64,000 nt of DNA, taken from the NCBI GenBank assembly GCA_028866895.1, contig JAGWHF010000001.1, forward strand, positions 221,915 to 285,914. The letters run 5' to 3'. The notes under the pieces are model-generated. The model saw only the letters and a program-made list of their open reading frames with translations. It was not told the DNA's origin and searched no databases. Each line of letters opens with the position of its first letter. The first letter of the stretch is position 1. The DNA is from Nitrososphaerota archaeon. Its GTDB lineage: Archaea > Thermoproteota > Nitrososphaeria > Nitrososphaerales > Nitrosopumilaceae. Positions 1-7,431 of this stretch are shown here, piece by piece. The position numbers and the translations under genes are program-made.

Positions 1-291
1 TACAAACTCGGTAATGCCGAGGCCTGCAGCCTTTTCGACGAATATCTTGCGGTGCCTTTTCATATCCTCGGCCAGATCCACCTCATACTGGTACATCGGA
101 TGCCTTCGGTCCCACCTGTTTGGCAATCCAAGCCAATGATTGTAACAGCATGGCTCACCATCCTGGATTACTCGATTCTTGTCGTTTGGGTCTAGATAGT
201 GGCCGCACCAAAAAGGAAAGCTTGACGGGATTCCGAGCCTTCCATCCGATATGATGCCGTTAGTTTGAAGCTGCAGGTTCCTGTAGTACAA
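1..291 (-). CDS. terminase large subunit-like ATPase, N-terminal part (partial)
   Basis: An open frame on the minus strand runs off the left edge; 97 codons are visible. It has no ATG near its 5' end, but a TTG at 291 is preceded by a good ribosome site (TTAGGAGAT, about 6 bases away), and an in-frame stop lies just upstream, so TTG is the likely start. Near the visible end is a lysine- and glycine-rich segment, KAAGLGITEF, in the position where large terminases carry their ATP-binding loop; it lacks the usual GK(S/T) ending. The start overlaps the end of the upstream small-terminase-like gene by 32 bases, as in viral packaging operons. Family assignment rests on motif and context and needs the rest of the gene. 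Confidence 0.6.
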   Translation of the reverse strand, partial: MYYRNLQLQTNGIISDGRLGIPSSFPFWCGHYLDPNDKNRVIQDGEPCCYNHWLGLPNRWDRRHPMYQYEVDLAEDMKRHRKIFVEKAAGLGITEFV

Positions 292-736
292 TTTTATCTC
301 CTAATTTTTCAGCGATTGCCCTTACAATCGGGTTTGCGTCGTAGATGTTGGCAAGCGCCTTCATGTTCTCGCGTACCGCCTCTGATGCCCTCAAGACAAG
401 CCTTGGATCGCCTGTTTCCACGAGCTCCAGGCATTTCTTGTTGACGTATTTCATGGTATCAATGGCCTCCAGGTGGAACTGGACGAATTCAGTGTGGGCG
501 ATATAGTCCAGCCTTTGCTGTGGCGTGGTTCTTATCCATGCCTTGATTCTCCGCAGGGTCCTGACCGATATCTTGAAGCCCCGCTGCTGAAGCTCGGTTA
601 CCCGTTGCTCGTCTTCCATCCTGCGTACCATTAGTTCCCTGACTGCAGCAAGAAGGTCGGTTGCTTTGCCGTAGTTTTTTCGTGTGCCATAGACCATGGC
701 TGGTGAGGCAGCTTGACTGCCATTGTTTTGTATCAT
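260..736 (-). CDS. putative small terminase / DNA-packaging protein
   Basis: A 158-residue basic, helical protein just before the terminase-like gene. I chose the ATG at 736 because AGGAGG lies 11 bases upstream and the preceding gene stops at 762; a longer reading from 922 would overlap that gene by about 160 bases and adds 62 residues of low-quality, shadow-like sequence. Helical segments rich in Arg and Lys (around residues 20-75) could bind DNA. I do not recognise a family from residues alone; the small-subunit role is inferred from position and size. Confidence 0.5.
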   Translation of the reverse strand: MIQNNGSQAASPAMVYGTRKNYGKATDLLAAVRELMVRRMEDEQRVTELQQRGFKISVRTLRRIKAWIRTTPQQRLDYIAHTEFVQFHLEAIDTMKYVNKKCLELVETGDPRLVLRASEAVRENMKALANIYDANPIVRAIAEKLGDKIVLQEPAASN

Positions 737-761
737 TGGTGCGTATGCCTCCTGATGAACG

Positions 762-995
762 TCAATCGCTGCCCTCCTTGGCCTGTAGCGCTTGGATTCT
801 GACTTGTGCAGCGTGGATGATATCTTCCAGTAGTTCGATCTGATTCGTCCTGCGGATTCTGGGTAGCGCTGTCCTGGCCCAGCGTATGTTTTCCTTGTAG
901 GCTTGGTCTTCAATGGTTTCATGCTGTAGTCTTGATACGCTGGACTGTTCCTGAACCTCGCCTGTAATCTCTGATATTTCTGGGGTAGGGCTCAA
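762..995 (-). CDS. hypothetical element protein, 77 aa
   Basis: Acidic N-terminus followed by a predicted helix (about residues 50-72). Its start codon overlaps the stop of the 305-residue gene upstream by four bases (ATGA type), which strongly suggests translational coupling in the same operon. Unrecognised; its place between the 305-residue gene and the terminase-like pair suggests a structural or packaging accessory. Confidence 0.55.
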   Translation of the reverse strand: MSPTPEISEITGEVQEQSSVSRLQHETIEDQAYKENIRWARTALPRIRRTNQIELLEDIIHAAQVRIQALQAKEGSD

Positions 996-1909
996 CTTGT
1001 TACCTCCAAAACTTCCTGCATCTTCTGGTCCAGCGTCTCTTGTACTGACTTGATCTGCTCCAACCGTGGTATAGTTAAACCATCTGGCATCCTTTTTGAG
1101 TAGAACCTAATCAGGCCGCCTGCCACCTCTTCGAACGTCATGTGGAACGTCTGCCCATTGAAGCTGGGTATTCCAGTGCCATCTTTGGCAAAGTGGTAGT
1201 GCGTAATCACCCATTCGTGAACGGGTGGAATTGCCGCAATATGGCCTGTGAGGGACGATAAATGATGTGAAACCTTTGAGAAAATCTCACTCAGATACAG
1301 GATTCCACGGAGATCGTGGACTATTGGCTTGTAGGTGCATCCGATGTCGATTTGGGTGGTCTCGGGATAAACCAGTATCTTGATGTGCAGGTTATTGTCC
1401 GAGGTCTCAAAGCCCACCTTTATTGAGTTGTTGGCTGGGTTGCAGGAACACCCCATCTCAGCTAGATGTTTGTGCAGGTCTGATGTGAACTTGACCTTGA
1501 TATCGTGGATTGTGGGATGCTGGAGCTTGATTGATTCGAGAAGATCAAAGAATTTTTGGCCTACTACCCCCGTATGGTCTAACGTGATTCGGTGTGAGTC
1601 TCCAGGCAATGGCATCCCCTTTATGGTCCAGAATTTCGGCTTGGTATTGCCGACGGGCTCAAGGTATCGCCTGATCTTGTGAATATATCGCCTGTAATTG
1701 GCGTTCGTTAAGCACGGAAAATCCATTTTTGAAAATGGTCGTTTTTCCTTCAGGACGATGTTCATGGCCAGTTTGAAGAATTGTCGTTGTCCTCGTGGCA
1801 TAACGTGACTGGCAGACGTGACTTTATCGAGACTTTCTTGATCAAACGTGATTTTAGGGTGCAGACCGTGATTCTGACTCAATTCCAGATCACTTGGTAC
1901 CTCGGACAT
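992..1909 (-). CDS. hypothetical element protein, 305 aa
   Basis: Unrecognised protein. The N-terminal third is basic and helix-rich (about residues 40-90, possible winged-helix or DNA contact). The middle is a mixed alpha/beta part with two Cys near residues 154-156 and His-rich stretches. There is no signal peptide and no membrane segment. It starts 3 bases after the stop of a 47-residue zinc-finger-like gene and overlaps the next gene, so it belongs to the same minus-strand element operon. Replication or packaging accessory roles are possible; nothing in the residues decides. Confidence 0.6.
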   Translation of the reverse strand: MSEVPSDLELSQNHGLHPKITFDQESLDKVTSASHVMPRGQRQFFKLAMNIVLKEKRPFSKMDFPCLTNANYRRYIHKIRRYLEPVGNTKPKFWTIKGMPLPGDSHRITLDHTGVVGQKFFDLLESIKLQHPTIHDIKVKFTSDLHKHLAEMGCSCNPANNSIKVGFETSDNNLHIKILVYPETTQIDIGCTYKPIVHDLRGILYLSEIFSKVSHHLSSLTGHIAAIPPVHEWVITHYHFAKDGTGIPSFNGQTFHMTFEEVAGGLIRFYSKRMPDGLTIPRLEQIKSVQETLDQKMQEVLEVTS

Positions 1910-1912
1910 GGT

Positions 1913-2056
1913 TTAGACATCCTCGGCCGATTGCTGGCCACGACTCCAAAAGGACAATTTTAAACACTCGTTGCAGACGAAGTATTCACTCCCTACGGTA
2001 TATCTGATCTTTTTTACAGATGGGTTCGAGCAACAGCGCAGGATCGGTATGCTCAT
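1913..2056 (-). CDS. small zinc-finger-like protein, 47 aa
   Basis: The 47 residues begin with ATG at 2056 and end three bases before the next gene. Four cysteines in a CC...CxxC arrangement (residues 8, 9, 28, 31) suggest a small zinc-binding knuckle. A GGAG sits about ten bases upstream. It lies directly after a ribbon-helix-helix-like gene and is probably part of the same transcript. Small zinc proteins of this sort are common in archaeal viruses and integrated elements. Confidence 0.5.
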   Translation of the reverse strand: MSIPILRCCSNPSVKKIRYTVGSEYFVCNECLKLSFWSRGQQSAEDV

Positions 2057-2058
2057 TT

Positions 2059-2181
2059 TTATGCTCCGGCCTTTTTCAACAGATCATTTATGATTTCTTC
2101 AAATGTTTGATCTTTCTTACCCAAAGATGCTAATCTGTCTCTCGTTTGATGTGTAAGAGCGATCGATGTTCTGTCTGACAC
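2059..2181 (-). CDS. small ribbon-helix-helix/antitoxin-like protein, 40 aa
   Basis: GTG start at 2181. The sequence has the layout of short archaeal RHH or VapB-like proteins: a beta strand with alternating Thr, Ile and Leu (residues 5-10), a helix leading to LASLGKK, then a second helix (EEIINDLLKKAG). Such proteins bind DNA as dimers and repress their own operon. A TATA-like TATAAG about 27 bases upstream fits a leaderless transcript. No toxin gene is seen beside it, so a regulator role is more likely than a toxin-antitoxin pair. Confidence 0.55.
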   Translation of the reverse strand: MSDRTSIALTHQTRDRLASLGKKDQTFEEIINDLLKKAGA

Positions 2182-2263
2182 ATTGTATGTGTAGCATAAT
2201 GCTTATAGAGAATTAATTTGAAAAAACATCCATGTGTTATGGAGGTTCTAGGAGTTTTGTGTT

Positions 2264-3046
2264 ATGGGGGTAAGGGGTTTAGGGTCAGTACAATTGAGGC
2301 AAAGAAAGAAGACTGATACCAAAGTGTTGAATTTCATCAAAGCTCATCCGCCTAGCCATACAAGGCAAATCATCAAGGGAACTTCCATGAGTCCTAATTC
2401 GGTTGTTGCTTCGTTGAGACGGTTGAGGGGTGAGAAGAAAATTATCACTCACAAAGAAAGCAAGTTTTTCAAAAATTCCAGAATTCCTCCAGGAGCGTTG
2501 GCATATCTACCAAACTATCCTGATGAGAGGAGAGCGGTAGACACGGCGGCAAAAAACATTCGTAAGGATATAAATGAAGCTGAGAGATCTCTGCTTGCAT
2601 TTTTTGATAAGGATTTTAAGAAGCGGCGGCCAATGGTCCGACAACATGCAGATGCTTTGTCTCATCGGCTTAGACTACAGTCGGATGATGTTGTAAAAAT
2701 ACTGCAATATGTTTTAGGTATACGAGATGTCAATGAATCCATGATTGGTTTTTACATTTATAAGCAATTTTTTGAGAGAGAAAAACAATTCGATTTGCCT
2801 TATTGCTATGATTTCTACTACAAAATGCTGCCTAAGAAATACTGCAAGATTGGTATTCAATCACCAAGCCAGTTGATAGAATTCATGAAGCATAATTTTC
2901 AACATTCACTTGATTTACAACAGGAGATTGAGAGCGGTTTTAGTTGTTTTAATAGAAAAACCAAAAGGCTAGCGATTTTGCATACTGATGAGTTCTTTAC
3001 ACAGGTGCATAAGGACTGGCTTCATTCGAATGGTTTCATGAACTAG
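2264..3046 (+). CDS. winged-helix DNA-binding protein of the element
   Basis: A 260-residue protein. Residues about 10-75 look like a winged helix: a helix with VLNFIKAHPP, a recognition-type helix in MSPNSVVASLRRLRG and a wing with EKKIITHK. The rest is helical and basic with no motif I can name; it could contact DNA or partners. The gene is divergent from the minus-strand structural operon starting at 2181, the usual arrangement for an element repressor or activator, and it is more AT-rich than the chromosomal genes to the right. Confidence 0.55.
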   Translation: MGVRGLGSVQLRQRKKTDTKVLNFIKAHPPSHTRQIIKGTSMSPNSVVASLRRLRGEKKIITHKESKFFKNSRIPPGALAYLPNYPDERRAVDTAAKNIRKDINEAERSLLAFFDKDFKKRRPMVRQHADALSHRLRLQSDDVVKILQYVLGIRDVNESMIGFYIYKQFFEREKQFDLPYCYDFYYKMLPKKYCKIGIQSPSQLIEFMKHNFQHSLDLQQEIESGFSCFNRKTKRLAILHTDEFFTQVHKDWLHSNGFMN

Positions 3047-3062
3047 GTCGTTTTGTCTACTT

Positions 3063-3152
3063 GAAGACCTCGTTGTTTGCCTGTTTCTGCGCCCTTGCTC
3101 AATAGATAACATCATCCTGTCTCAGTCACTTGACCTCGTCTTCTTGGTCCTG
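3063..3152 (-). pseudogene. decayed fragment of an integrase C-terminal end
   Basis: Read on the minus strand, this stretch closely matches the end of the intact integrase gene at about 3605-3697. The shared reading is QDQEDEVK, then an in-frame stop (TGA where the intact gene has CGG for Arg), then LRQ, followed by a drifted part with a further stop. Roughly 90 bases align with scattered changes. It is a dead remnant, either of a duplicated tail or of an earlier related element at the same site. The rest of the 300-base gene-free stretch (3047-3346) shows only a small hairpin at 3227-3241 (TTCGGA, TTT, TCCGAA). Confidence 0.7.
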
Positions 3153-3346
3153 CATGCAGTTATGCCTCCTGTGCCCCGGCATGGTCAAAGGTGGATTTGA
3201 TCGTCTTATTTAAAGAACTATTTTCATTCGGATTTTCCGAATTGATTGGTTTTTCTTCTATCGTTGGATTCGGTGTATGAGATTTAAACTTTGATGGCGA
3301 ACCATCCAATTCAGTTCTAACATAGATTTTCTTCCAAAATCGGTTA

Positions 3347-3598
3347 TTATTTTTTCTTTGATTCCAGCTCGTTTAGAATATCCTCATACTGCTTGATTTG
3401 GCCCTGATAAACAGAATCCAGCAAATCATGCATCTGTTTGATGAGTTGATAGAATGTATCCCTCATTCTGAAAGGTGATGTATTATCGGACTCGAATCCC
3501 TCGAAAAGACAGTTTCTGGATTCATTCAGGCTTGCGGTTTGTTTTTTGTAGTTCTCTATGTCTTTCCTGATTATTTCAATTGCCTTTTTGGTTGTCAT
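3347..3598 (-). CDS. hypothetical coiled-coil protein, 83 aa
   Basis: I start at the ATG at 3598, preceded by GGGAGA seven bases upstream, rather than at 3640. It overlaps the integrase stop by 23 bases, so it is coupled to the integrase. The protein is highly charged and helical throughout, with heptad-like spacing. It could be an excisionase-like accessory, but no winged-helix or other diagnostic motif is visible. Confidence 0.5.
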   Translation of the reverse strand: MTTKKAIEIIRKDIENYKKQTASLNESRNCLFEGFESDNTSPFRMRDTFYQLIKQMHDLLDSVYQGQIKQYEDILNELESKKK

Positions 3599-4844
3599 TT
3601 TTGTCTCCCTTGAGGCTCTGTTGTTTGCTTGCTTCGGCATCCTTGTGCAGTAGGTAGTCTACGGCCTGTCTCAGCCGCTTAACCTCGTCTTCCTGGTCCT
3701 GCTGGGCCTGTTTCTGTATTTCATCCTCTTCAAGGGCCGCCTGCAGGTCCAGCGGCTTGGTACACTGTGAGCAGAACTTGGTTGTGGGCTCGTTTGGAAA
3801 CTGGCAGATTGAGCAGATCCTGGGCACCTGCGGCTTTGCATCTTTCTCATCCTTGACTATGCCGTAATGGGATAACACTGCCTTGTCCACGTCGGAATCG
3901 ACAAGGTGAGTGTACCTTTCCGGCATCTTGGAGCTTCCACTCCAGCCGTGTCGTTTTCTCAACATTGCCTCGGTCAGATAGTTTGCAGTCTCTGTTATCT
4001 CGCTATGCCTGAACAGGTGGAAGTAGACTCTTTTCTCAAGTCCTGCCTTTTTGACATATTTTGCCAAGATTCTTCTCATGCCCTCGTAACTCAGTTGGTT
4101 GCCGCTGGAATTCACCCAGAGCGGAGCATTGGGGTCATTCTTCTGAGGATGGGCGTTGAGCCACGCTGCAAGGTACGGCAGGGATTTCACAAGTCGTATC
4201 GGTCTTGCTGTTGTTTTTCCATCAACCTTGATGATTGCGCCCATCTTGTCGCGTACGACATGTTTTATCTGCAAAGGCAGCGTCTCGCCTATCCTGCTGC
4301 CGGCTTCTGCATGAACCGCGATAAAGGCCTGATCCCGTTTGTTGTTGCTGCTTGCGTGTATCAGCATGTTTACATCAGATTCGGTAGTCAGGTCCTCGCG
4401 TGACAGCCTGTCTTTGACACGCCTGAGCCTTATGCCCCTGATTTCCGGTGGATCAATGGTTTCAGGGTCCTTGCGCCTGCTGCCTGTCTTTATCCATCTT
4501 ACGAAAATCTTCAAAATCTTCTTGTAATCGAAACTAGAGTGAGTTTCTTGCCCTTTTTCGTCGGTATACTTTTTTGTTATCTCCAGAACAAGGTTGTCCA
4601 CGTCCTCACGCTGTATGTCGGCCCAGTTCTTTTGATACATCCTGGACATGACAAGTATGGCCTGAAGGTGCTTTTCCTGGACGGCCTTGCCTGCACCGTC
4701 GATTATTATGGCATTGTAGTATCTGTTGACAAGCTGCATGTTTTCAGGCGACAGTTCAGCCTTGAGCCTCGTGAAGACGCTCGATATGCGGCGATCAAAG
4801 TTATGTATGTCCGACTTTGCCCTGTTGCTTGTCTGCTGCTTCAA
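3576..4844 (-). CDS. tyrosine recombinase / integrase with zinc ribbon tail
   Basis: A 422-residue site-specific recombinase. The catalytic set is present: Arg184 in EAGSRIGE, His276-x-x-Arg279 in FHLFRHSE, His299 in RHGW and the nucleophile Tyr311 in ERYTHL. Residues about 25-120 form the helical core-binding domain. After the catalytic domain there is a four-cysteine zinc ribbon (Cys344, 347, 358, 361) and a charged coiled-coil tail, a composition I associate with archaeal integrases. It lies 45 bases from the 3' end of tRNA-Thr on the same strand, so the att core should be in that tRNA. All catalytic residues are intact, so it is probably active. Confidence 0.9.
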   Translation of the reverse strand: MKQQTSNRAKSDIHNFDRRISSVFTRLKAELSPENMQLVNRYYNAIIIDGAGKAVQEKHLQAILVMSRMYQKNWADIQREDVDNLVLEITKKYTDEKGQETHSSFDYKKILKIFVRWIKTGSRRKDPETIDPPEIRGIRLRRVKDRLSREDLTTESDVNMLIHASSNNKRDQAFIAVHAEAGSRIGETLPLQIKHVVRDKMGAIIKVDGKTTARPIRLVKSLPYLAAWLNAHPQKNDPNAPLWVNSSGNQLSYEGMRRILAKYVKKAGLEKRVYFHLFRHSEITETANYLTEAMLRKRHGWSGSSKMPERYTHLVDSDVDKAVLSHYGIVKDEKDAKPQVPRICSICQFPNEPTTKFCSQCTKPLDLQAALEEDEIQKQAQQDQEDEVKRLRQAVDYLLHKDAEASKQQSLKGDKNDNQKGN

Positions 4845-4888
4845 TTTACATGGTATTACCGCGTTGGGATTTATACTATTTTGTAGAA

Positions 4889-4962
4889 GCCAATGAGGGG
4901 ATTTGGACCCCCGACCTTCTGATTACAAGTCAGATGCTCTAGCCAGGCTGAGCTACATTGGC
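4889..4962 (-). tRNA. tRNA-Thr (anticodon TGT)
   Basis: Complete cloverleaf on the minus strand. The acceptor stem GCCAATG pairs with CATTGGC, the D stem is GCTC/GAGC, and the anticodon stem TCTGA/TCAGA closes the loop CTTGTAA, giving TGT, which reads ACA. The T stem is GGGGG/CCCCT (last pair G-U). CCA is not encoded. A TATA-like TTTTAAA lies about 28 bases upstream (near 4988-4997). The element begins at its 3' end and the tRNA is fully regenerated, as expected after tRNA-targeted integration. Confidence 0.95.
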
Positions 4963-5142
4963 ATCAGGTTAAGGGATTTGAAGGGTGGTTTAAAATGTTA
5001 TTGCGCCTTTTCCTTCCACTTCCATGATTGGCGTAGCAAACGCTATGCTGGGATCTCTCATTCCAAGTGAACAGTTTAGGACCTCATAAAAGATGATGCC
5101 TTGAGACAAAGGCCTAATATCGAGTAACTTCAAACCAAAAAA

Positions 5143-5604
5143 ATGAGAAAAGTAAATTTCAAGAAAATCACTGCAGATGACCGGCTTGTTTCAGAAAAGG
5201 GGAAATATTTTCTGGGCGAGGTTAATCTGAACGATATATCCAGTCAATTATCAATAAGTGGACAAAAGGTTTACTATGCTCGGTTCAAAAGAGGGGCAAG
5301 GACCAAACTACATTGTCATCAGGGAGGACAAGTTCTCTTGGTCATTGCAGGATTGGGAGTGCTGGTCTTGTATAGCAGGCTGAAACGCAATGGACGACGG
5401 GTTAGCATAAGACAAAAATCTCGAATACAATTGAGGAAGGGAGATATGGTCTTCATTCCGAAAGGAACCTTGCATTGGCACGGGGCGTTTGGGATGGGAA
5501 ACTTTGCACATATTGCCTTCAACGGGTTCTCTACAAAGGGGAGGGAGGCTAGGACGTTCTGGTTTGATTCTGATTTTAGGACGTATGCGTCAGAAATCAT
5601 ATGA
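5143..5604 (+). CDS. cupin-domain protein
   Basis: A 153-residue single-domain cupin. Motif 1 is visible as LHCHQGGQVLLVIAG (metal-binding His residues near 58-60), and motif 2 as KGDMVFIPKGTLHWHGA, with a further His pair. Such small cupins bind a metal and act as dioxygenases, isomerases or sensors; the substrate cannot be told. It is the first chromosomal gene after the tRNA and is convergent with the methyltransferase gene, the two stops being two bases apart. Confidence 0.8.
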   Translation: MRKVNFKKITADDRLVSEKGKYFLGEVNLNDISSQLSISGQKVYYARFKRGARTKLHCHQGGQVLLVIAGLGVLVLYSRLKRNGRRVSIRQKSRIQLRKGDMVFIPKGTLHWHGAFGMGNFAHIAFNGFSTKGREARTFWFDSDFRTYASEII

Positions 5605-5606
5605 AC

Positions 5607-6437
5607 TTAAGAGGCGGTTCCTATGAGGACTTTCCATGGGAAAACTATCCTCCCGCGTTTGACATATGCTGAAACATTTTCCTCAGACTTCTTCTTGATC
5701 TCTGATGCGTGCTCTGACCCTGTGATCTTTGAACTAATGGAATATGCAGTTGACTTGAGGTAGTCAGTCCAATAATCCTCGAAGCTGCCCGCGTCGTATT
5801 CGAATACGTGCCCATGTATCTTTATGTCTGAGAAGCCAGCTTTGCAGAGTTCATTTTGCAGGTCTTCCGGGTTGCCAAACCTGTGAACGTTTGGTGCTCC
5901 TTGGGGTCTGATGTCTGGTATGTATCTCAAAACAGGTTCCATTATGGCGCTGAAATAGGGAACCTCCTCTGCTTTACCATGTACTGCCACTACGATCCTT
6001 CCGCATCTACCCAGCATGGATTTTGCAGATTTCAATACCCTACCTGCATCCGGGAAAAACATAAGTGCATACTGACAAAGGATTTTATCGAAAGAGAGAC
6101 GAAACCCGATATTCTCTGCATCCATCTCGAAAAAATTTGCCATGGGCGAATTCACGGAATGTCTAGCTATGTTCAAGGCAGTCCTTGAAAAATCCACGCA
6201 TACTAGGGTGCCTTCCTCTCCTAACTTCGGACGCACCTGTTTTGATAGAGCCCCAGTGCCGCAGGCAAGGTCTAGAACTCTATCTGAGGGTTCTATACGG
6301 GCCTGCCTTACAACCTCAAAGGTTGATCTGAAGGGCCCTATGTGATCACTTGCCCAGTTGTTATGATATTGCGGTGCAATGATGTTCCAGTTGGCCTTTG
6401 AATTCTGCTTGTAGTTGGTAGGATTGAAGTTTGACAC
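5607..6437 (-). CDS. SAM-dependent methyltransferase (class I)
   Basis: A 276-residue Rossmann-type methyltransferase. Motif I is VLDLACGTGALS near residue 55, followed by an acidic VCVDFS strand end that should bind the SAM ribose, and a CQYALMFFPD segment in the motif IV position. The layout is like UbiE/Methyltransf_11 enzymes. Substrate unknown; quinone, lipid or small-molecule methylation are all possible. There is no operon partner: the gene is convergent with the cupin and divergent from purS. Confidence 0.8.
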   Translation of the reverse strand: MSNFNPTNYKQNSKANWNIIAPQYHNNWASDHIGPFRSTFEVVRQARIEPSDRVLDLACGTGALSKQVRPKLGEEGTLVCVDFSRTALNIARHSVNSPMANFFEMDAENIGFRLSFDKILCQYALMFFPDAGRVLKSAKSMLGRCGRIVVAVHGKAEEVPYFSAIMEPVLRYIPDIRPQGAPNVHRFGNPEDLQNELCKAGFSDIKIHGHVFEYDAGSFEDYWTDYLKSTAYSISSKITGSEHASEIKKKSEENVSAYVKRGRIVFPWKVLIGTAS

Positions 6438-6486
6438 GATTACACACTAGTCAACGCTTAAATTAATTATTTCTTGTACTGTCGTC

Positions 6487-6747
6487 ATGCCGATGTTTCT
6501 AGTAAGCGTGATAATTGAAAATAAACCCGGTATTGCAGACCCAGAGGGTGATACCATTCTAAATGACCTTGTTCTGAAGGATAAAAAAACAACCGTTAAG
6601 AAGGTGAAATCAGCCAAGATGTTGAAATTTCACATCGAGGCAAAAAACGAGGTATCTGCTGAGAAAGAGGTAAAAAAACTATGCGACGAATTTAGGATTT
6701 ACAATCCACTTGTCAGTAAAATCGAAGTCGAAACTGTCAAGAACTAG
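6487..6747 (+). CDS. purS: phosphoribosylformylglycinamidine synthase, PurS subunit
   Basis: An 86-residue protein with the PurS pattern: VIIENKPGIADPEGDTI near the N-terminus, a central basic turn (KKVKSAKMLKF) and a C-terminal KIEVE strand. PurS bridges PurQ and PurL in the archaeal/Gram-positive type of the fourth purine step. It is separated from purQ-purL by two unrelated minus-strand genes, so it is expressed alone; a TATA-like TTAAATTAAT lies around 6457-6466, about 27 bases before the start. Confidence 0.9.
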   Translation: MPMFLVSVIIENKPGIADPEGDTILNDLVLKDKKTTVKKVKSAKMLKFHIEAKNEVSAEKEVKKLCDEFRIYNPLVSKIEVETVKN

Positions 6748-7196
6748 TCGTTTTTTACCACTTTTCTATTTAGAGCGGTTGTGTCGTCAAGGGCTCCTTC
6801 TATTAGTAGCTTGCTCCTAAGATATCTTGCAAGATCAGTCTCAGTTATGATGCCCACCAATTTGCCATTATCAAGTACAAGCAGTCTTCGTATGTTCTTG
6901 TTTGTCATGCGCTGAACCGCGTCCTCTATTGGGGTCATAGGTTCCACCCATCTGAAGTTGGGAGACATTATTTCCGACAGCGAGACCTCCGAGCTCCTCC
7001 GATCGGTTGTTGAAACCTTTCTTGCCAAATCCCTCTCCGTAACAAGCCCGATGGGATTTCCTTCCTTCACAACAACTAGTGAACTGATGCTTTTCTCGGT
7101 CATCAGCACTGCGACATCTTTTGCTGTTTTGTTATGCTCTATGGTGATAACATTGTTAACCATGATATCGCGGACTAGGCCCATAGCCAGTACCAA
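6744..7196 (-). CDS. two-CBS-domain protein
   Basis: A 150-residue protein made of a tandem CBS (Bateman) module: first CBS about residues 10-65 (VITIEHNKTAKDVAVLM ... GLVTERDLA), second about 78-135 (EPMTPIEDAVQRM ... GIITETDLARYL). Bateman modules bind adenosyl ligands and act as energy or nucleotide sensors. No effector domain is attached. The stop overlaps the end of purS by four bases (convergent). Starts at residue 5 or 6 are also possible. Confidence 0.88.
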   Translation of the reverse strand: MVLAMGLVRDIMVNNVITIEHNKTAKDVAVLMTEKSISSLVVVKEGNPIGLVTERDLARKVSTTDRRSSEVSLSEIMSPNFRWVEPMTPIEDAVQRMTNKNIRRLLVLDNGKLVGIITETDLARYLRSKLLIEGALDDTTALNRKVVKND

Positions 7197-7274
7197 AGGG
7201 TATTAGAATAAAAACGATTTGCTCGAATAATACTAAATTTGAGAATGTACCGAACTGGTCCTGTTTTGGATGAA

Positions 7275-7293
7275 AACTGCAAAGTTTGCAGTT
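7275..7293. repeat. 19-base near-perfect palindrome
   Basis: AACTGCAAA, one central G, then TTTGCAGTT: nine-base arms that match perfectly. It lies in the 235-base space between the CBS gene start (7196) and the end of the rhomboid gene (7432), about 80 bases upstream of the CBS gene, so it could be an operator for that gene. Confidence 0.5.
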
Positions 7294-7349
7294 ACTTGCT
7301 TAGTGTACGCCCTTCTTAATTATGTCGCGTCCAACAAAAATGTCAAGAG

Positions 7350-7391
7350 ACTGCGGAACCTGCTCTTCCTACCAAAAAAGCGTTCCGCAGT
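7350..7391 (-). terminator. 10-bp stem hairpin after the rhomboid gene
   Basis: ACTGCGGAAC at 7350-7359 pairs perfectly with GTTCCGCAGT at 7382-7391 across a 22-base loop. On the minus strand it falls about 40 bases after the rhomboid stop codon, where it could end or stabilise that transcript; the loop contains six T's on that strand. An RNA or protein-binding role is also possible. Confidence 0.4.
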
Positions 7392-7431
7392 TTCCAATTG
7401 GGTCTTCTGTGCCAGAATGATGGTAATGCCT

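Larger units (their letters stand above)
1..4888. mobile_element. integrated virus-like element at tRNA-Thr (right end)
   Basis: The span from the 3' end of tRNA-Thr to the left edge of the window has the make-up of an integrated element: a tyrosine integrase beginning 45 bases from the tRNA, a decayed integrase fragment, small DNA-binding proteins and a run of minus-strand genes ending in terminase-like genes. Integration at tRNA 3' ends with the integrase next to the tRNA is the classic archaeal pattern. I looked for a second copy of the tRNA 3' end to the left and found none, so the other attachment site should lie outside the window. Packaging-type genes favour a head-tail provirus over a plasmid. 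This is inference from gene content. Confidence 0.75.

Noticed and set aside
260..922. Long 220-residue reading of the small-terminase-like gene
   Set aside because: Its first 62 residues overlap a better gene in another frame and look non-coding; the ATG at 736 has a good ribosome site.
1..4860. Second copy of the tRNA-Thr 3' end (left attachment site)
   Set aside because: No stretch matching the tRNA 3' half was found in this part; the site is presumably outside the window.
5793..5806. Palindrome CGTATTCGAATACG
   Set aside because: It lies inside the methyltransferase gene and lacks the TTTC/GAAA outer arms of the 22-base motif; probably chance.
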